From: Cyanobacteria bacterium SIG32
GTDB lineage: Bacteria; Cyanobacteriota; Vampirovibrionia; Gastranaerophilales; Gastranaerophilaceae
DNA: 55,971 bases
Assembly: GCA_015152455.1 (NCBI GenBank)
Contig: SUTY01000003.1
Span: forward strand, 1 to 55,971
Reading direction: 5' to 3'
Below the pieces are notes generated by a model, which worked only from the letters and a program-made list of their open reading frames with translations, did not search any database and was not told where the DNA came from. How positions within the stretch are numbered: the first letter of the stretch is position 1; each line of letters starts with the position of its first letter. Position numbers and translations under genes: made by a program. This document shows, in pieces, positions 1-7,776 of this stretch.

Positions 1-308
1 TTATATGAAAAATCATACATTTCCTTCCAAAGCATTTTATCTAAGTACAACGCTTTTTCTGGACTATCCAATGTTACAATTTCTGTTTGTGAGCCATTAT
101 CAATTTTAACTTTACAACTTCCATTAATTGCGATTAATAGGAATTCAGAATTTCTATTTGCGTGAGCGCCTCTTGCAATTCCAGGCTTTGTGTCATATAT
201 ATAAAAAGTTCTTTTTATATCGAATGGAGAATTTACATTTTTTTCGAGCGAAATTAGATGTCCCCTCTCATCTCCAAAAACCTGCATATCTATTAATTTA
301 TAATTCAT
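1..308 (-). CDS. Sugar 3,4-ketoisomerase-like cupin (FdtA/WxcM type), 5' part only
   Basis: The gene runs off the left edge; 102 residues from ATG at 308 are visible. The segment KRTFYIYDTKPG, then RGAHAN, INGSCKVKIDNG, LDSP and WKEMYDFS follows the order seen in dTDP-sugar 3,4-ketoisomerases of the FdtA/QdtA/WxcM family, cytosolic cupin enzymes that make unusual sugars for LPS O-chains or S-layer glycans. The usual HAH pair reads HAN here, so one family histidine is replaced by Asn; I believe this variant occurs elsewhere in the family, but it leaves exact activity open. The only ribosome-binding hint is a weak TTAGGG. Surface sugar synthesis would fit a diderm cell. No neighbour in the window confirms the pathway, and the C-terminus is not visible. 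Confidence 0.75.
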   Translation of the reverse strand, partial: MNYKLIDMQVFGDERGHLISLEKNVNSPFDIKRTFYIYDTKPGIARGAHANRNSEFLLIAINGSCKVKIDNGSQTEIVTLDSPEKALYLDKMLWKEMYDFSY

Positions 309-493
309 TAATACACCCTAACAAAATTTATCATCAAGGTACACATTTTATGCCCTCGCTTTACTTTAATCGTTTCTAGCTTATTCTAACATAAACACAA
401 TTCTAGTCCTACAATTATGAACTTTTGTTATTTTACAAAGTCTTACGTATTAAGCGATTTTATTAAGCAAATTCCACCTTAAAACACACCCAA

Positions 494-907
494 TTATCTA
501 TAACTATTTATTTTTCTACCATATTCATCATATTCGGTAGTAGTGCCGTTGGAATTGGTTTTGAATGAACCTGTTTTACGCCCATATTTATCATACCTTG
601 TAGTTGTTCCATTTGAATTTGTCCGATAGGTTCCAACTTTTGAACCGTATTTATCGTATTCAATTGTTGTATTGCCGTTAGTTCTGTATGAACCTGTTTT
701 TGCTCCATACTTGTCATAAGCGTTTGTAGTGTTACCACTTTTTCGATAAGTAAATTCTTTTTGACCATACTGATTATATTTAGTAGTTGTTGAACCATTT
801 GTTCTATATGACCCAGTTTTTCTACCATAAGAATCATAGACATTTGTCGCAAAACCCATTTGCACAAAAACTATTAAAGATAAAAATAAGACTAAAAATT
901 TGTTCAT
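494..907 (-). CDS. Secreted protein with six 20-21-residue YDxYG repeats
   Basis: 137 residues. A Sec signal peptide (MNKFLVLFLSLIVFVQMGFA) is followed almost entirely by six tandem units of the pattern Y-D-x-Y-G-x-K-x-G-S-Y-R-T-N-x-x-T-T; units four and five carry one extra residue (TNSNGTT). The pattern of alternating Tyr/Gly and Thr suggests stacked beta-hairpins, loosely like YD repeats of Rhs or wall-associated proteins, but I do not recognise a named family. ATG at 907 is preceded by AAAGGAG, a strong ribosome-binding site. The repeats are also visible as near-identical 60-63 bp DNA units, so copy number may vary between strains; each unit is a multiple of three, so changes would stay in frame. 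Likely exported to the periplasm or surface; function unknown. Confidence 0.8.
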   Translation of the reverse strand: MNKFLVLFLSLIVFVQMGFATNVYDSYGRKTGSYRTNGSTTTKYNQYGQKEFTYRKSGNTTNAYDKYGAKTGSYRTNGNTTIEYDKYGSKVGTYRTNSNGTTTRYDKYGRKTGSFKTNSNGTTTEYDEYGRKINSYR

Positions 908-968
908 AACTTTAAACTCCTTTAATTACAATTATAAACCATTATATGGCAAATTTGGACACATATAA

Positions 969-1001
969 AAAAAGATTTTAGCATAAAACTAAAATCTTTT
1001 T
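969..1001 (-). terminator. Intrinsic terminator after tRNA-fMet
   Basis: A 13-bp inverted repeat (AAAAAGATTTTAG / CTAAAATCTTTTT) with a 7-base loop starts 5 bases past the encoded CCA of the initiator tRNA on the minus strand. The stem is AT-rich but long, and its A and T arms provide U-tracts in both directions. Confidence 0.65.
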
Positions 1002-1005
1002 AAAA

Positions 1006-1082
<77 letters not shown>

Positions 1083-1160
1083 TTATTCAGCTTGCATAAT
1101 CTATTATGCACGCTAAAAACTAAAAATCAAGTCTTTTTTTTATTTTTACCTTTTATTGAT

Positions 1161-1189
1161 TTGCAAATTAAAATATTTTGTATTAAGAT
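1161..1189 (+). promoter_or_regulatory. Candidate sigma-70 promoter of the btu operon
   Basis: TTGCAA (1161-1166), 17-base spacer, TAAGAT (1184-1189). Transcription would begin about 1196, just before the riboswitch core. The -35 box matches the consensus at only part of its positions, so confidence is moderate. Confidence 0.45.
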
Positions 1190-1202
1190 CATATTAACTT
1201 TT

Positions 1203-1300
1203 TAAGGAAAGAAAGGTGAAATAACTATTCCTTCACTGGGCCGCAGCCGTAAAGTCGGAACGCTTAGAAAGTTTTGTACGCCTCGAGCAACAGGAATTTA
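1203..1300 (+). promoter_or_regulatory. Cobalamin-type riboswitch
   Basis: Directly before the B12 receptor gene lies AAGGAA-x-GGTGAAA-x-TTCCTT, then CTGGGCCGCAGCCGTAAAGTCGGAACGC and later GCCTCGAGCAACAGG (1280-1294). This order (GGTG after a purine block pairing with TTCC, a GCCGC-x-GCCGTAA internal loop, AGTCGGAAcGC, and a GCC...CAGG element closing the core) is that of the compact cobalamin riboswitch class. The closing element holds the AGGA that serves as ribosome-binding site for ATG 1304, so ligand binding most simply blocks translation. Identified by eye; a covariance-model search would settle it. Confidence 0.8.
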
Positions 1301-1303
1301 AGA

Positions 1304-3409
1304 ATGAAAAGGATTATTTACTTTATTTTATTTTGCATGATTACATGCCCTGCTTATTCTATTGAAGACAAGCATATTGATTTAGAACCTATATTTTTAA
1401 AACTAGAAGATGAAGAAGATGTTGAAGAACCATCCAGCATTCTTTTTGGAGAAGCTAAACAAAAAGAAATTTATTCACTGGATAACTATATGGACTCTGA
1501 GCGTAGCAGAAGTGCTAATATTGATGTGATTTCTCGAGAAGATATTAAAAGCCAAAACACACCATCATTTTCTCAATTATTAAATCAAATTGGAAGCGTT
1601 ACAACACAAAATTCTGGTTCTGACGGAAATGTAACCTCTGTAAGAATTCGAGGAACGGACAGAGTCCGTTTTACTATTGATGGAATCAGAGCCGATAGAC
1701 CTTCACTGACAACACCAGGTGTTGAATCGCAATTTTTCTTAGCAGATGATATGGAACGTATTGAGGTAGTTAAAGGGGCACAAGGAAATGTTTTAGGCAC
1801 TAACGCCTCAGGTGGTGCTATAGCCGTTGAAACAAGACGTGGACGTGGACCATTAAGCATTGAACATGAGTCAAGCATGGGAAATTATGGTGGCTTTAAA
1901 GAACGTTTTGCAATTATGGCAGGCGACGCTAAAAAAGATTATTATATTTCAACAACCTGGAATAAAAGCTCTGGCGGAATGAGAACTTCTAATTTTGGCA
2001 GAATTTACAATGATGGATTTAATGCCCTTAATGTTGTAACAAATTTTGGAGTTAGATTATTAGACAATAAAGCCGAATTAAGAGATGTTTTTAGATTCTC
2101 TAATTCAAAAAAAGGTCTGGGGATTGGTTACGACAATGCAACTTTTTCATATTACAATGATCCAAACAATTATGCTAAAAATATCGACGTAATGAATTCA
2201 TTAAGTTTTAAACATAAACCATCAGAAGCATACAATTATGATGTAAAATTTGGACTATACCATAATAAAAACAAAAACTATACGTTACAAGATTGGTTTT
2301 CACCTGATGAATATTCTTTATCTTCGATTGGTAGCACACGTCTTAATTTTATGACACAACATAATTTTAAATATAAAGAATGGAACACTTTTTCAATTGG
2401 ATATAATTTGGAAAATGAATTCATAGATGGCACATCTAACTCTTTAATGTATGGTAGCTGGACACCATTCCCTATGAATCAATTTAGCTCTAAATATTCC
2501 GGATCTGTTTTACAAAATGATGTATATATTAATGACGTAATTAACATTAAAGACAAATTATTTATTCGTGGAGGTTCAAGGCTAATATGCAATTCTGAAT
2601 ACGGCACATATGTAACGCCTAATATATCAGCGGCTTTAGTATTACCGACATTCAAACTTAAAGGAGCGGAAACCAAGTTTAGGGGATCTTGGGGGCAGAG
2701 TGTAAACACACCAACACTTTATCAACGATATGGTGGGTTTAGAGATAGTTGGATGGCTTGGACTGGAAATAATAACCTTAAAGCTGAACGTATGACAAGC
2801 TGGGATCTCGGATTAGAACAAAGTTTTATGGATAACAAATTAAAATTCGAATTTGGTTATTTTAATAGTAACTACAAAGATTACCTAGCAGCTTATTATA
2901 CAATGAATCCTCTGACTTGGTACACAACAGGACACTATATTAATATTGATGAAGCAAGAATTCAAGGATATGAAGCTAAAGCAACTTGGAAACCTAATGA
3001 TAAAATCAAATTTGTACTAAATTACACATATACTGATTCTGAAGATAAAAACACAGGATTTGAGTTGCCTGCGACTCCCAAAAATAGACTGAATGGACTT
3101 GTTTATTGGACGCCTGTCGAAAGATTTAATATGTATATGGGTTTAGAAACTGCATCTGAAAGAGCAATGAGTTCAGCTTCTATGGACACTACCCCAGGTT
3201 ATGTTGATGGTAAAATTGGCGCCAATCTAAGATTATTTTCTAAAAATGGTTTAAGCGTTTATTTAAAAGCAAATGTTTCAAATTTATTCAATCAAAATAT
3301 TTGCATGTACAAAAATACAATGAACAATATGTATTACTATTCACCGAAAATTCGTTTTATGACAGGAATATTTTTGAAGTATAATTTACCTGAGAAGGAA
3401 AAAGTATAA
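1304..3409 (+). CDS. btuB: TonB-dependent outer-membrane receptor, probable vitamin B12 (BtuB-like)
   Basis: 701 residues. Signal peptide MKRIIYFILFCMITCPAYS, then an N-terminal plug domain (about residues 60-165, with IDVISREDI, VRIRGTDRVRFTIDGIRAD, RIEVVKGAQG and SGGAIAVET) and a 22-strand type barrel. It takes a substrate from the medium using TonB energy. Substrate is inferred from the cobalamin riboswitch in front and the btuCDF genes behind; haem or siderophore is less likely. I chose ATG 1304 because the in-frame upstream GTG-like start at 1274 lies inside the riboswitch, and AGGA at 1292-1295 fits 1304. The last strand (RFMTGIFLKYNL) is followed by PEKEKV instead of ending on an aromatic residue, slightly unusual for barrel assembly. 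One base separates it from the next gene. Confidence 0.85.
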   Translation: MKRIIYFILFCMITCPAYSIEDKHIDLEPIFLKLEDEEDVEEPSSILFGEAKQKEIYSLDNYMDSERSRSANIDVISREDIKSQNTPSFSQLLNQIGSVTTQNSGSDGNVTSVRIRGTDRVRFTIDGIRADRPSLTTPGVESQFFLADDMERIEVVKGAQGNVLGTNASGGAIAVETRRGRGPLSIEHESSMGNYGGFKERFAIMAGDAKKDYYISTTWNKSSGGMRTSNFGRIYNDGFNALNVVTNFGVRLLDNKAELRDVFRFSNSKKGLGIGYDNATFSYYNDPNNYAKNIDVMNSLSFKHKPSEAYNYDVKFGLYHNKNKNYTLQDWFSPDEYSLSSIGSTRLNFMTQHNFKYKEWNTFSIGYNLENEFIDGTSNSLMYGSWTPFPMNQFSSKYSGSVLQNDVYINDVINIKDKLFIRGGSRLICNSEYGTYVTPNISAALVLPTFKLKGAETKFRGSWGQSVNTPTLYQRYGGFRDSWMAWTGNNNLKAERMTSWDLGLEQSFMDNKLKFEFGYFNSNYKDYLAAYYTMNPLTWYTTGHYINIDEARIQGYEAKATWKPNDKIKFVLNYTYTDSEDKNTGFELPATPKNRLNGLVYWTPVERFNMYMGLETASERAMSSASMDTTPGYVDGKIGANLRLFSKNGLSVYLKANVSNLFNQNICMYKNTMNNMYYYSPKIRFMTGIFLKYNLPEKEKV

Positions 3410-3410
3410 A

Positions 3411-4340
3411 ATGAATAATATTAAAAATATAACCACACTTGCTATTTTAATAATATTATTTATTTCAGCACTATGCTGCACATTATTCTATAACTTACCA
3501 CATGAAAATAGCTCACTTATTTTAGAATTCATAAGGATACCTAATACGACAAAAGCCATAATTGCAGGAGCTTCATTAGCACTAGCAGGAATGATTTTGC
3601 AAGCTGTTACCAAAAATCCTTTAGCTGATCCTTATTTGACAGGATTGTCTTCAGGAGCTGGATTAGGGATTACACTCTCTATACTTTATTTTCATAGCAT
3701 CAATTACTCATTGTTTGGATTTATTGGTGCGTTATTGACATCAGTTTTAGTAATCTGCTTAAGTGGATTTTCAAAATTTTCTATTTCTAAGCTAATCCTC
3801 ATTGGATTATCTGTTAATATTTTAGCAAGTTCAATAATTGCCTTTTTAATTCTCACAAATGCCGAAAAAGCATATGCTCTAACATTAATATTATCTGGAG
3901 GCTTCAGTTCTGCTGATATATCCAAAAGTTTACTAACAACCTTATTTACAATTGCTTTGATAATCTGTATTATACTAATCCCTAAATTAAATCTATTCAG
4001 AATTGATTCAGCTTTAACATTTAATTCTTTAAATAAAGTATTGAAATACAATATTATTTTTATAATGTTATCTGCATTTTTAACATCAATTGCAGTATTT
4101 ACTGCTGGGATTTTGGGGTTTATTGGGATTATTGTTCCTCATTTATCAAAAATACTTGTAGGGAATGATTTTAGAATATTGATTTTCGCAAACTTTTTAT
4201 TGGGAGGACTTATACTGCTAATCTCTAATTTCATTTCTACCAATTTGATAGCGCCAATACAGATACCTTTAGGAATTGTAATAGCATTTATAGGAGTACC
4301 TATTTTTATATTTTTCTTATTAAGGAGGGATTTTGAATGA
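3411..4340 (+). CDS. btuC: ABC transporter permease, FecCD/BtuC family
   Basis: 309 residues, strongly hydrophobic, about ten membrane helices. The family signature ASLALAGMILQAVTKNPLADP followed by LTGLSSGAGLG is present near residue 55-90, and GFIGIIVPHLSKILVG near residue 240, the loop that contacts the ATPase. As an inner-membrane homodimer it would carry cobalamin from periplasm to cytosol. AAGGA precedes ATG; the gene begins one base after btuB and overlaps the ATPase gene by four bases (ATGA), so the genes are co-translated. Iron-siderophore permeases share this fold; B12 is inferred from context. Confidence 0.88.
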   Translation: MNNIKNITTLAILIILFISALCCTLFYNLPHENSSLILEFIRIPNTTKAIIAGASLALAGMILQAVTKNPLADPYLTGLSSGAGLGITLSILYFHSINYSLFGFIGALLTSVLVICLSGFSKFSISKLILIGLSVNILASSIIAFLILTNAEKAYALTLILSGGFSSADISKSLLTTLFTIALIICIILIPKLNLFRIDSALTFNSLNKVLKYNIIFIMLSAFLTSIAVFTAGILGFIGIIVPHLSKILVGNDFRILIFANFLLGGLILLISNFISTNLIAPIQIPLGIVIAFIGVPIFIFFLLRRDFE

Positions 4341-5056
4341 TTGAAATTAAAAATCTTAACCTTAATTTTGGGAATGAGATCTTATTCAATAATATAGAAT
4401 TAAATATACCAGAGAATAAAATTACAATGATTGTTGGCCCCAATGGGACAGGCAAAACAACACTGTTTAAAATTTTAAACGGAGAAATAAAAAACAAATG
4501 TAAGATCACAAATACTTTTAAAAAAGTATTTTATCTCCCACAAAAAATCTACTACACAAAGGGGATTACCACTTATGACTATGTTTCGTCTATTTTGTTC
4601 AAAAATAGCTGGAAGTGGTTTTTAAACAACACTGAGAAACAAAAAGTTTATGATGCTTTAAGACAAATGGATTTGCTAGAAAAACAGCATTTGGAAATCG
4701 ATAAACTTAGCGCTGGAGAAATACAACGAGCTAACATTGCAATGGGGTTATTATCTGGAGCAGATTTATTCTTACTTGATGAACCAACATCAAACATGGA
4801 TTTAGTAAACCAAATTAAAACTTTGGATATTATAAAAAAGATGACTTTGTCAGGAATTTCTGTCGCTATAATAATGCACGACTTAAATCTTTCTGCGAGT
4901 TATGGCGATTATTTTATTGGAATTAGCCAAAAACACCGTGTGTATAAAGCTGATAAAAAAAATTTCTTTAAACCTGAAATTTTAAATGAAATATACGACA
5001 TCAGTTTTAAAGTAATTAATAACGAAGAAAAATTTTATGTACAAATTTTTAATTAG
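4337..5056 (+). CDS. btuD: ABC transporter ATP-binding protein, BtuD/FecE type
   Basis: 239 residues. Walker A GPNGTGKTT (34-42), signature LSAGE near 124, Walker B LFLLDEP near 145 and the switch histidine in IIMHD near 179 are all intact, so it should hydrolyse ATP. It partners with the permease encoded just before it, with which it overlaps by four bases, and its end overlaps the start of the binding protein gene by 20 bases. Cytosolic, membrane-associated. Confidence 0.88.
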   Translation: MIEIKNLNLNFGNEILFNNIELNIPENKITMIVGPNGTGKTTLFKILNGEIKNKCKITNTFKKVFYLPQKIYYTKGITTYDYVSSILFKNSWKWFLNNTEKQKVYDALRQMDLLEKQHLEIDKLSAGEIQRANIAMGLLSGADLFLLDEPTSNMDLVNQIKTLDIIKKMTLSGISVAIIMHDLNLSASYGDYFIGISQKHRVYKADKKNFFKPEILNEIYDISFKVINNEEKFYVQIFN

Positions 5057-5810
5057 TATTTTGACAACAATCTTAATATGCAACATTAGTAATGCACGAG
5101 ATACAAACAAGACTTTTGTGAGCCTTTCTCCTGCACTTACTGAAATTATGTATGCAATAGGGGCAGAAGATATGTTATTAGGAGTTTCAACTTCTTGTAC
5201 ATATCCAAAAGATGCCAAGAATAAAGAAAAAATTGGTAACAGTTTTTTCATTAATGAAGAAAAAATCATTCAAATAAAACCTAATTACATCTTAGCCTTA
5301 GACTCCTCTGAATTCGCACTTAGCAAATTTAAAAAATTAAATATAACGCCCATATGCTTAAAATACAAATCCATAGACGATATTCATAAAAACATACTTA
5401 AATTGGGAGATATGACCAATAAAAAAATAAATGCAAAACAATTAGTCGAAGAATCTTCCCAAAAGATAGCTTCCATAAAATCACATACTCCTAAACGCAT
5501 ACTATATTTAGTACAAACAGAACCTATGATTACAATAGGACAAAAAAGTTTCATATCTGATGTTATCAAAAAATCAGGGCATATTTCAATAACAGAAAAT
5601 CTTAATTCATACTACCCTGTTGTGACAGAAGAATTTTTAATAAATGAAGTACCTGACATAATTGTAGTCAGCAATTTTACAAATAATTCAAAAGTCAAAA
5701 AAATATTCCCAAAAACTAAAATTATAGTAATGCCTAATGAACTCAATGATATAATTAATCGTCCTGGACCAAGAATTTATAAAAGTGTAGAATTTTTCGC
5801 TGAATTGTAA
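5037..5810 (+). CDS. btuF: Periplasmic cobalamin-binding protein, BtuF-like
   Basis: 257 residues. Signal peptide of about 20 residues (MYKFLISILTTILICNISNA), then the class III binding-protein pattern: VSLSPALTEIMYAIGAEDMLLGVS, YPKDA, KIG, IIQIKPNYILA in the first lobe and a second lobe with LYLVQTEPMITIGQKSFISDVI. The SLSPALTE and CTYP elements match BtuF/FepB relatives. No clear lipobox is seen, so it is probably soluble in the periplasm. It delivers substrate to the BtuC-BtuD complex. It starts inside the end of btuD and stops two bases before the convergent gene at 5813, with no room for a terminator hairpin. Confidence 0.85.
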   Translation: MYKFLISILTTILICNISNARDTNKTFVSLSPALTEIMYAIGAEDMLLGVSTSCTYPKDAKNKEKIGNSFFINEEKIIQIKPNYILALDSSEFALSKFKKLNITPICLKYKSIDDIHKNILKLGDMTNKKINAKQLVEESSQKIASIKSHTPKRILYLVQTEPMITIGQKSFISDVIKKSGHISITENLNSYYPVVTEEFLINEVPDIIVVSNFTNNSKVKKIFPKTKIIVMPNELNDIINRPGPRIYKSVEFFAEL

Positions 5811-5812
5811 TA

Positions 5813-6337
5813 TTAATAACTTTTTATTGCGCCCCAAGCTCTGATCGTACCTCGTTCATATTTCAGCAAATAATAATCGCCGTCTTTTACATATTCAATT
5901 TCTGCTTCCATATGAATTTTTTCTTCATCAGGTGGCATACCTTTTCTTGCACGTTTTTTATTAGTTTTTTCTCGTTCTTTTTTTCGTTTTTCTAATATTT
6001 TTTGATACTCTTTGTCATTATTTTGATTAAAGGCTTCTTTATCTTCTTCGACTTTAAACACAGGAATTATTGCAATTGGATTTTTCGTTTGCATTAGAAT
6101 TAAAAAATCTCGTTCATCAGAAAGCGCCAATTCATAATGCCCAGGAAGAATCATGTCCCCTTCTTCATCCATTATTTTATCAACAATAATCAATACTGGA
6201 TAATCAGAATCCCGCAATGAATATCTATATATTGATTGCGAACCTAATATAACACCACCAGTCGATTGAGGTTCAATTGGGCGTGGACGAACTTCTGAGT
6301 GCATTAAAACTGTTTCTGTATAAATACCTTCTAGCAT
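5813..6337 (-). CDS. Uncharacterised protein coupled to rnpA
   Basis: 174 residues, no signal peptide or membrane helix. I do not recognise the family. The first 100 residues look like a compact beta-rich domain (SIYRYSLRDSDYPVLIIVDKI, LPGHYELALSDERDFLIL); residues about 105-140 are a highly charged Lys/Glu helix (KILEKRKKEREKTNKKRARK); the tail returns to beta (DYYLLKYERGTIRAWGAI). Its ATG shares a base with the rnpA stop codon (TAATG), so translation is coupled to RNase P protein. In most bacteria this position holds yidD or yidC; this protein resembles neither. Confidence 0.75.
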   Translation of the reverse strand: MLEGIYTETVLMHSEVRPRPIEPQSTGGVILGSQSIYRYSLRDSDYPVLIIVDKIMDEEGDMILPGHYELALSDERDFLILMQTKNPIAIIPVFKVEEDKEAFNQNNDKEYQKILEKRKKEREKTNKKRARKGMPPDEEKIHMEAEIEYVKDGDYYLLKYERGTIRAWGAIKSY

Positions 6338-6690
6338 TATTCTAATCCCTCAATAAGCCTTTTAATTGCATTGTTGATTTCGTCAAAATTTTTACCCAAA
6401 GCATTCTCAGTTCCTACAAAAATCAACGACAAATATTTTTGCGAATTTCCCAAATTATTTTCTTTCAATAGTAATCTATAACTCTCACGCATCAAACGTT
6501 TTAAACGATTACGCTTTACCGCACGTTTGTGCACTTTTTTACTAACAACAAAACCTACTTTTGTTAAAACATCTTCTTTTTTTGGAACACCAGCAAACAA
6601 AGTTACTCCACCCTTGTGGGAGGAGTTTTTAACTTTATATGTAGCTTTAAACGCGGATCTGTTTTTTAATCTATATTGTTTTGGTAACAT
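6337..6690 (-). CDS. rnpA: Ribonuclease P protein component
   Basis: 117 residues, the normal length. It binds the catalytic RNA of RNase P and helps remove 5' leaders of pre-tRNAs. The signature HKRAVKRNRLKRLMRESYR (RNR motif) and the N-terminal LKNRSAFKATYK are typical. It lies 35 bases downstream of rpmH, the almost universal bacterial order, and overlaps the next gene at TAATG. No dnaA gene or DnaA-box cluster is seen next to it, so this is not visibly the replication origin. Confidence 0.95.
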   Translation of the reverse strand: MLPKQYRLKNRSAFKATYKVKNSSHKGGVTLFAGVPKKEDVLTKVGFVVSKKVHKRAVKRNRLKRLMRESYRLLLKENNLGNSQKYLSLIFVGTENALGKNFDEINNAIKRLIEGLE

Positions 6691-6725
6691 TTTCCGCCTT
6701 TCAATTTTAAATGCTATTCAAGCAA

Positions 6726-6878
6726 TTAAGCACGTTTTTTAGCAGTGATAGCTAATTTATGACGACCTCTAGCACGACGTCTGTTCAATACTTCACGTCC
6801 GCCTGGAGTTGCCATTCTAGCTCTAAAACCGCTAACACGTTGTCTTTTTACTTTTGTTCCTTCTAGTGTACGTCTCAT
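6726..6878 (-). CDS. rpmH: 50S ribosomal protein L34
   Basis: A 50-residue, very basic protein: [18 protein letters not shown], then [20 protein letters not shown], then [12 protein letters not shown]. This is a typical L34. It is followed at once by rnpA. A consensus promoter sits about 40 bases upstream and AAAGGGAA precedes the ATG. Confidence 0.97.
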   Translation of the reverse strand: MRRTLEGTKVKRQRVSGFRARMATPGGREVLNRRRARGRHKLAITAKKRA

Positions 6879-6918
6879 TTTTTTATTCCCTTTTGTTTAT
6901 ATTTGTCGTATGATTTTT

Positions 6919-6947
6919 ATGTTAAATGAAAAAAACTTATTAGTCAA
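6919..6947 (-). promoter_or_regulatory. Sigma-70 promoter of rpmH-rnpA
   Basis: Reading the minus strand: TTGACT (6947-6942), 17-base spacer, TAACAT (6924-6919). Transcription would start near 6912, giving a leader of about 34 bases before rpmH. Confidence 0.65.
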
Positions 6948-6974
6948 CACAAAACAAGTGTGAGGTTAAATAAT

Positions 6975-7775
6975 ATGAACAAAAAATTAGGTTTTATCGG
7001 TTGTGGAAAAATGGCAAGTGCAATTATTAAAGGGGTTTTGGCTTCTGAAAAGAATTATGAGATCAAGGGTTCTGAAGTAAATCCTGAAGTCGCCGAACAA
7101 GCACAAAAACGGCTAGGGATACCTGTTTTGACTGACAACAAAATGCTTGCAATTGATAGTGATGTAATCATTATTGCAGTAAAACCTAACTATGTTGTTC
7201 AAGTTTTAGAAGATATAAAAAATGAATTAACTCAAGAAAAATTAATTGTATCAATTGCTGCTGGAGTTAACACTGAAAAAATAGAAAATGTAATTGGTAA
7301 ACACAGAATTGTTAGGGTTATGCCAAATACTCCTGCTCTAGTTTTAGAAGGTATGAGTGGAGTTTGCAAAGGTAAATATGCAACTGATGATGATGTAGCA
7401 TTTGTTGTAGGTTTGCTTTCTGCAATAGGCAAATGTATTGAAGTTAAAGAAAATCAAATGGACATAGTCACAGCAATTTCAGGTTCTGGTCCTGCATTTT
7501 TCTACAAAGTTATAGAAGATATGGCTCGTGCCGGAGAAAAATTAGGCCTAGACTATAATAAATCTTTAATGCTTGCAACTCAAACTGCTTTAGGCTCAGC
7601 TAAAATGGTTTTTGACAGAGGCGAATTGCCTGTTCAAACCTTGATAGATAACGTTGCTACCAAAGGTGGCTGTACTTTTGTTGGGATTACAACAATGAAT
7701 GAGGAAAATTCTGACAAACTGTTTTTTGATGTAATTGATAAAACAGCTAAAAAAGCAAATGAACTAGGGAAATAA
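6975..7775 (+). CDS. proC: Pyrroline-5-carboxylate reductase
   Basis: 266 residues. Catalyses the last step of proline synthesis, reducing pyrroline-5-carboxylate with NAD(P)H. N-terminal Rossmann motif GFIGCGKMASAIIKG, VMPNTPALVLEGM, AISGSGPAFFY and the C-terminal GGCTFVGI segment follow the family order; the usual SPGGTT reads TKGGCT. I chose ATG 6975, placed nine bases after GAGG (6962-6965); the longer GTG at 6960 overlaps that ribosome-binding site. The gene stands alone, divergent from rpmH and convergent with the next gene. Confidence 0.93.
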   Translation: MNKKLGFIGCGKMASAIIKGVLASEKNYEIKGSEVNPEVAEQAQKRLGIPVLTDNKMLAIDSDVIIIAVKPNYVVQVLEDIKNELTQEKLIVSIAAGVNTEKIENVIGKHRIVRVMPNTPALVLEGMSGVCKGKYATDDDVAFVVGLLSAIGKCIEVKENQMDIVTAISGSGPAFFYKVIEDMARAGEKLGLDYNKSLMLATQTALGSAKMVFDRGELPVQTLIDNVATKGGCTFVGITTMNEENSDKLFFDVIDKTAKKANELGK

Positions 7776-7776
7776 A

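Noticed and set aside
128..379. 83-residue plus-strand open frame
   Set aside because: It lies antisense to the clear FdtA-like gene, has no ribosome-binding site and gives a low-complexity translation.
508..867. 119-residue frame within the repeat protein gene
   Set aside because: A shifted frame of the same tandem repeats; it stays open only because the DNA units repeat.
6690..6975. Replication origin next to rpmH-rnpA
   Set aside because: No dnaA gene and no cluster of TTATNCACA boxes was seen.
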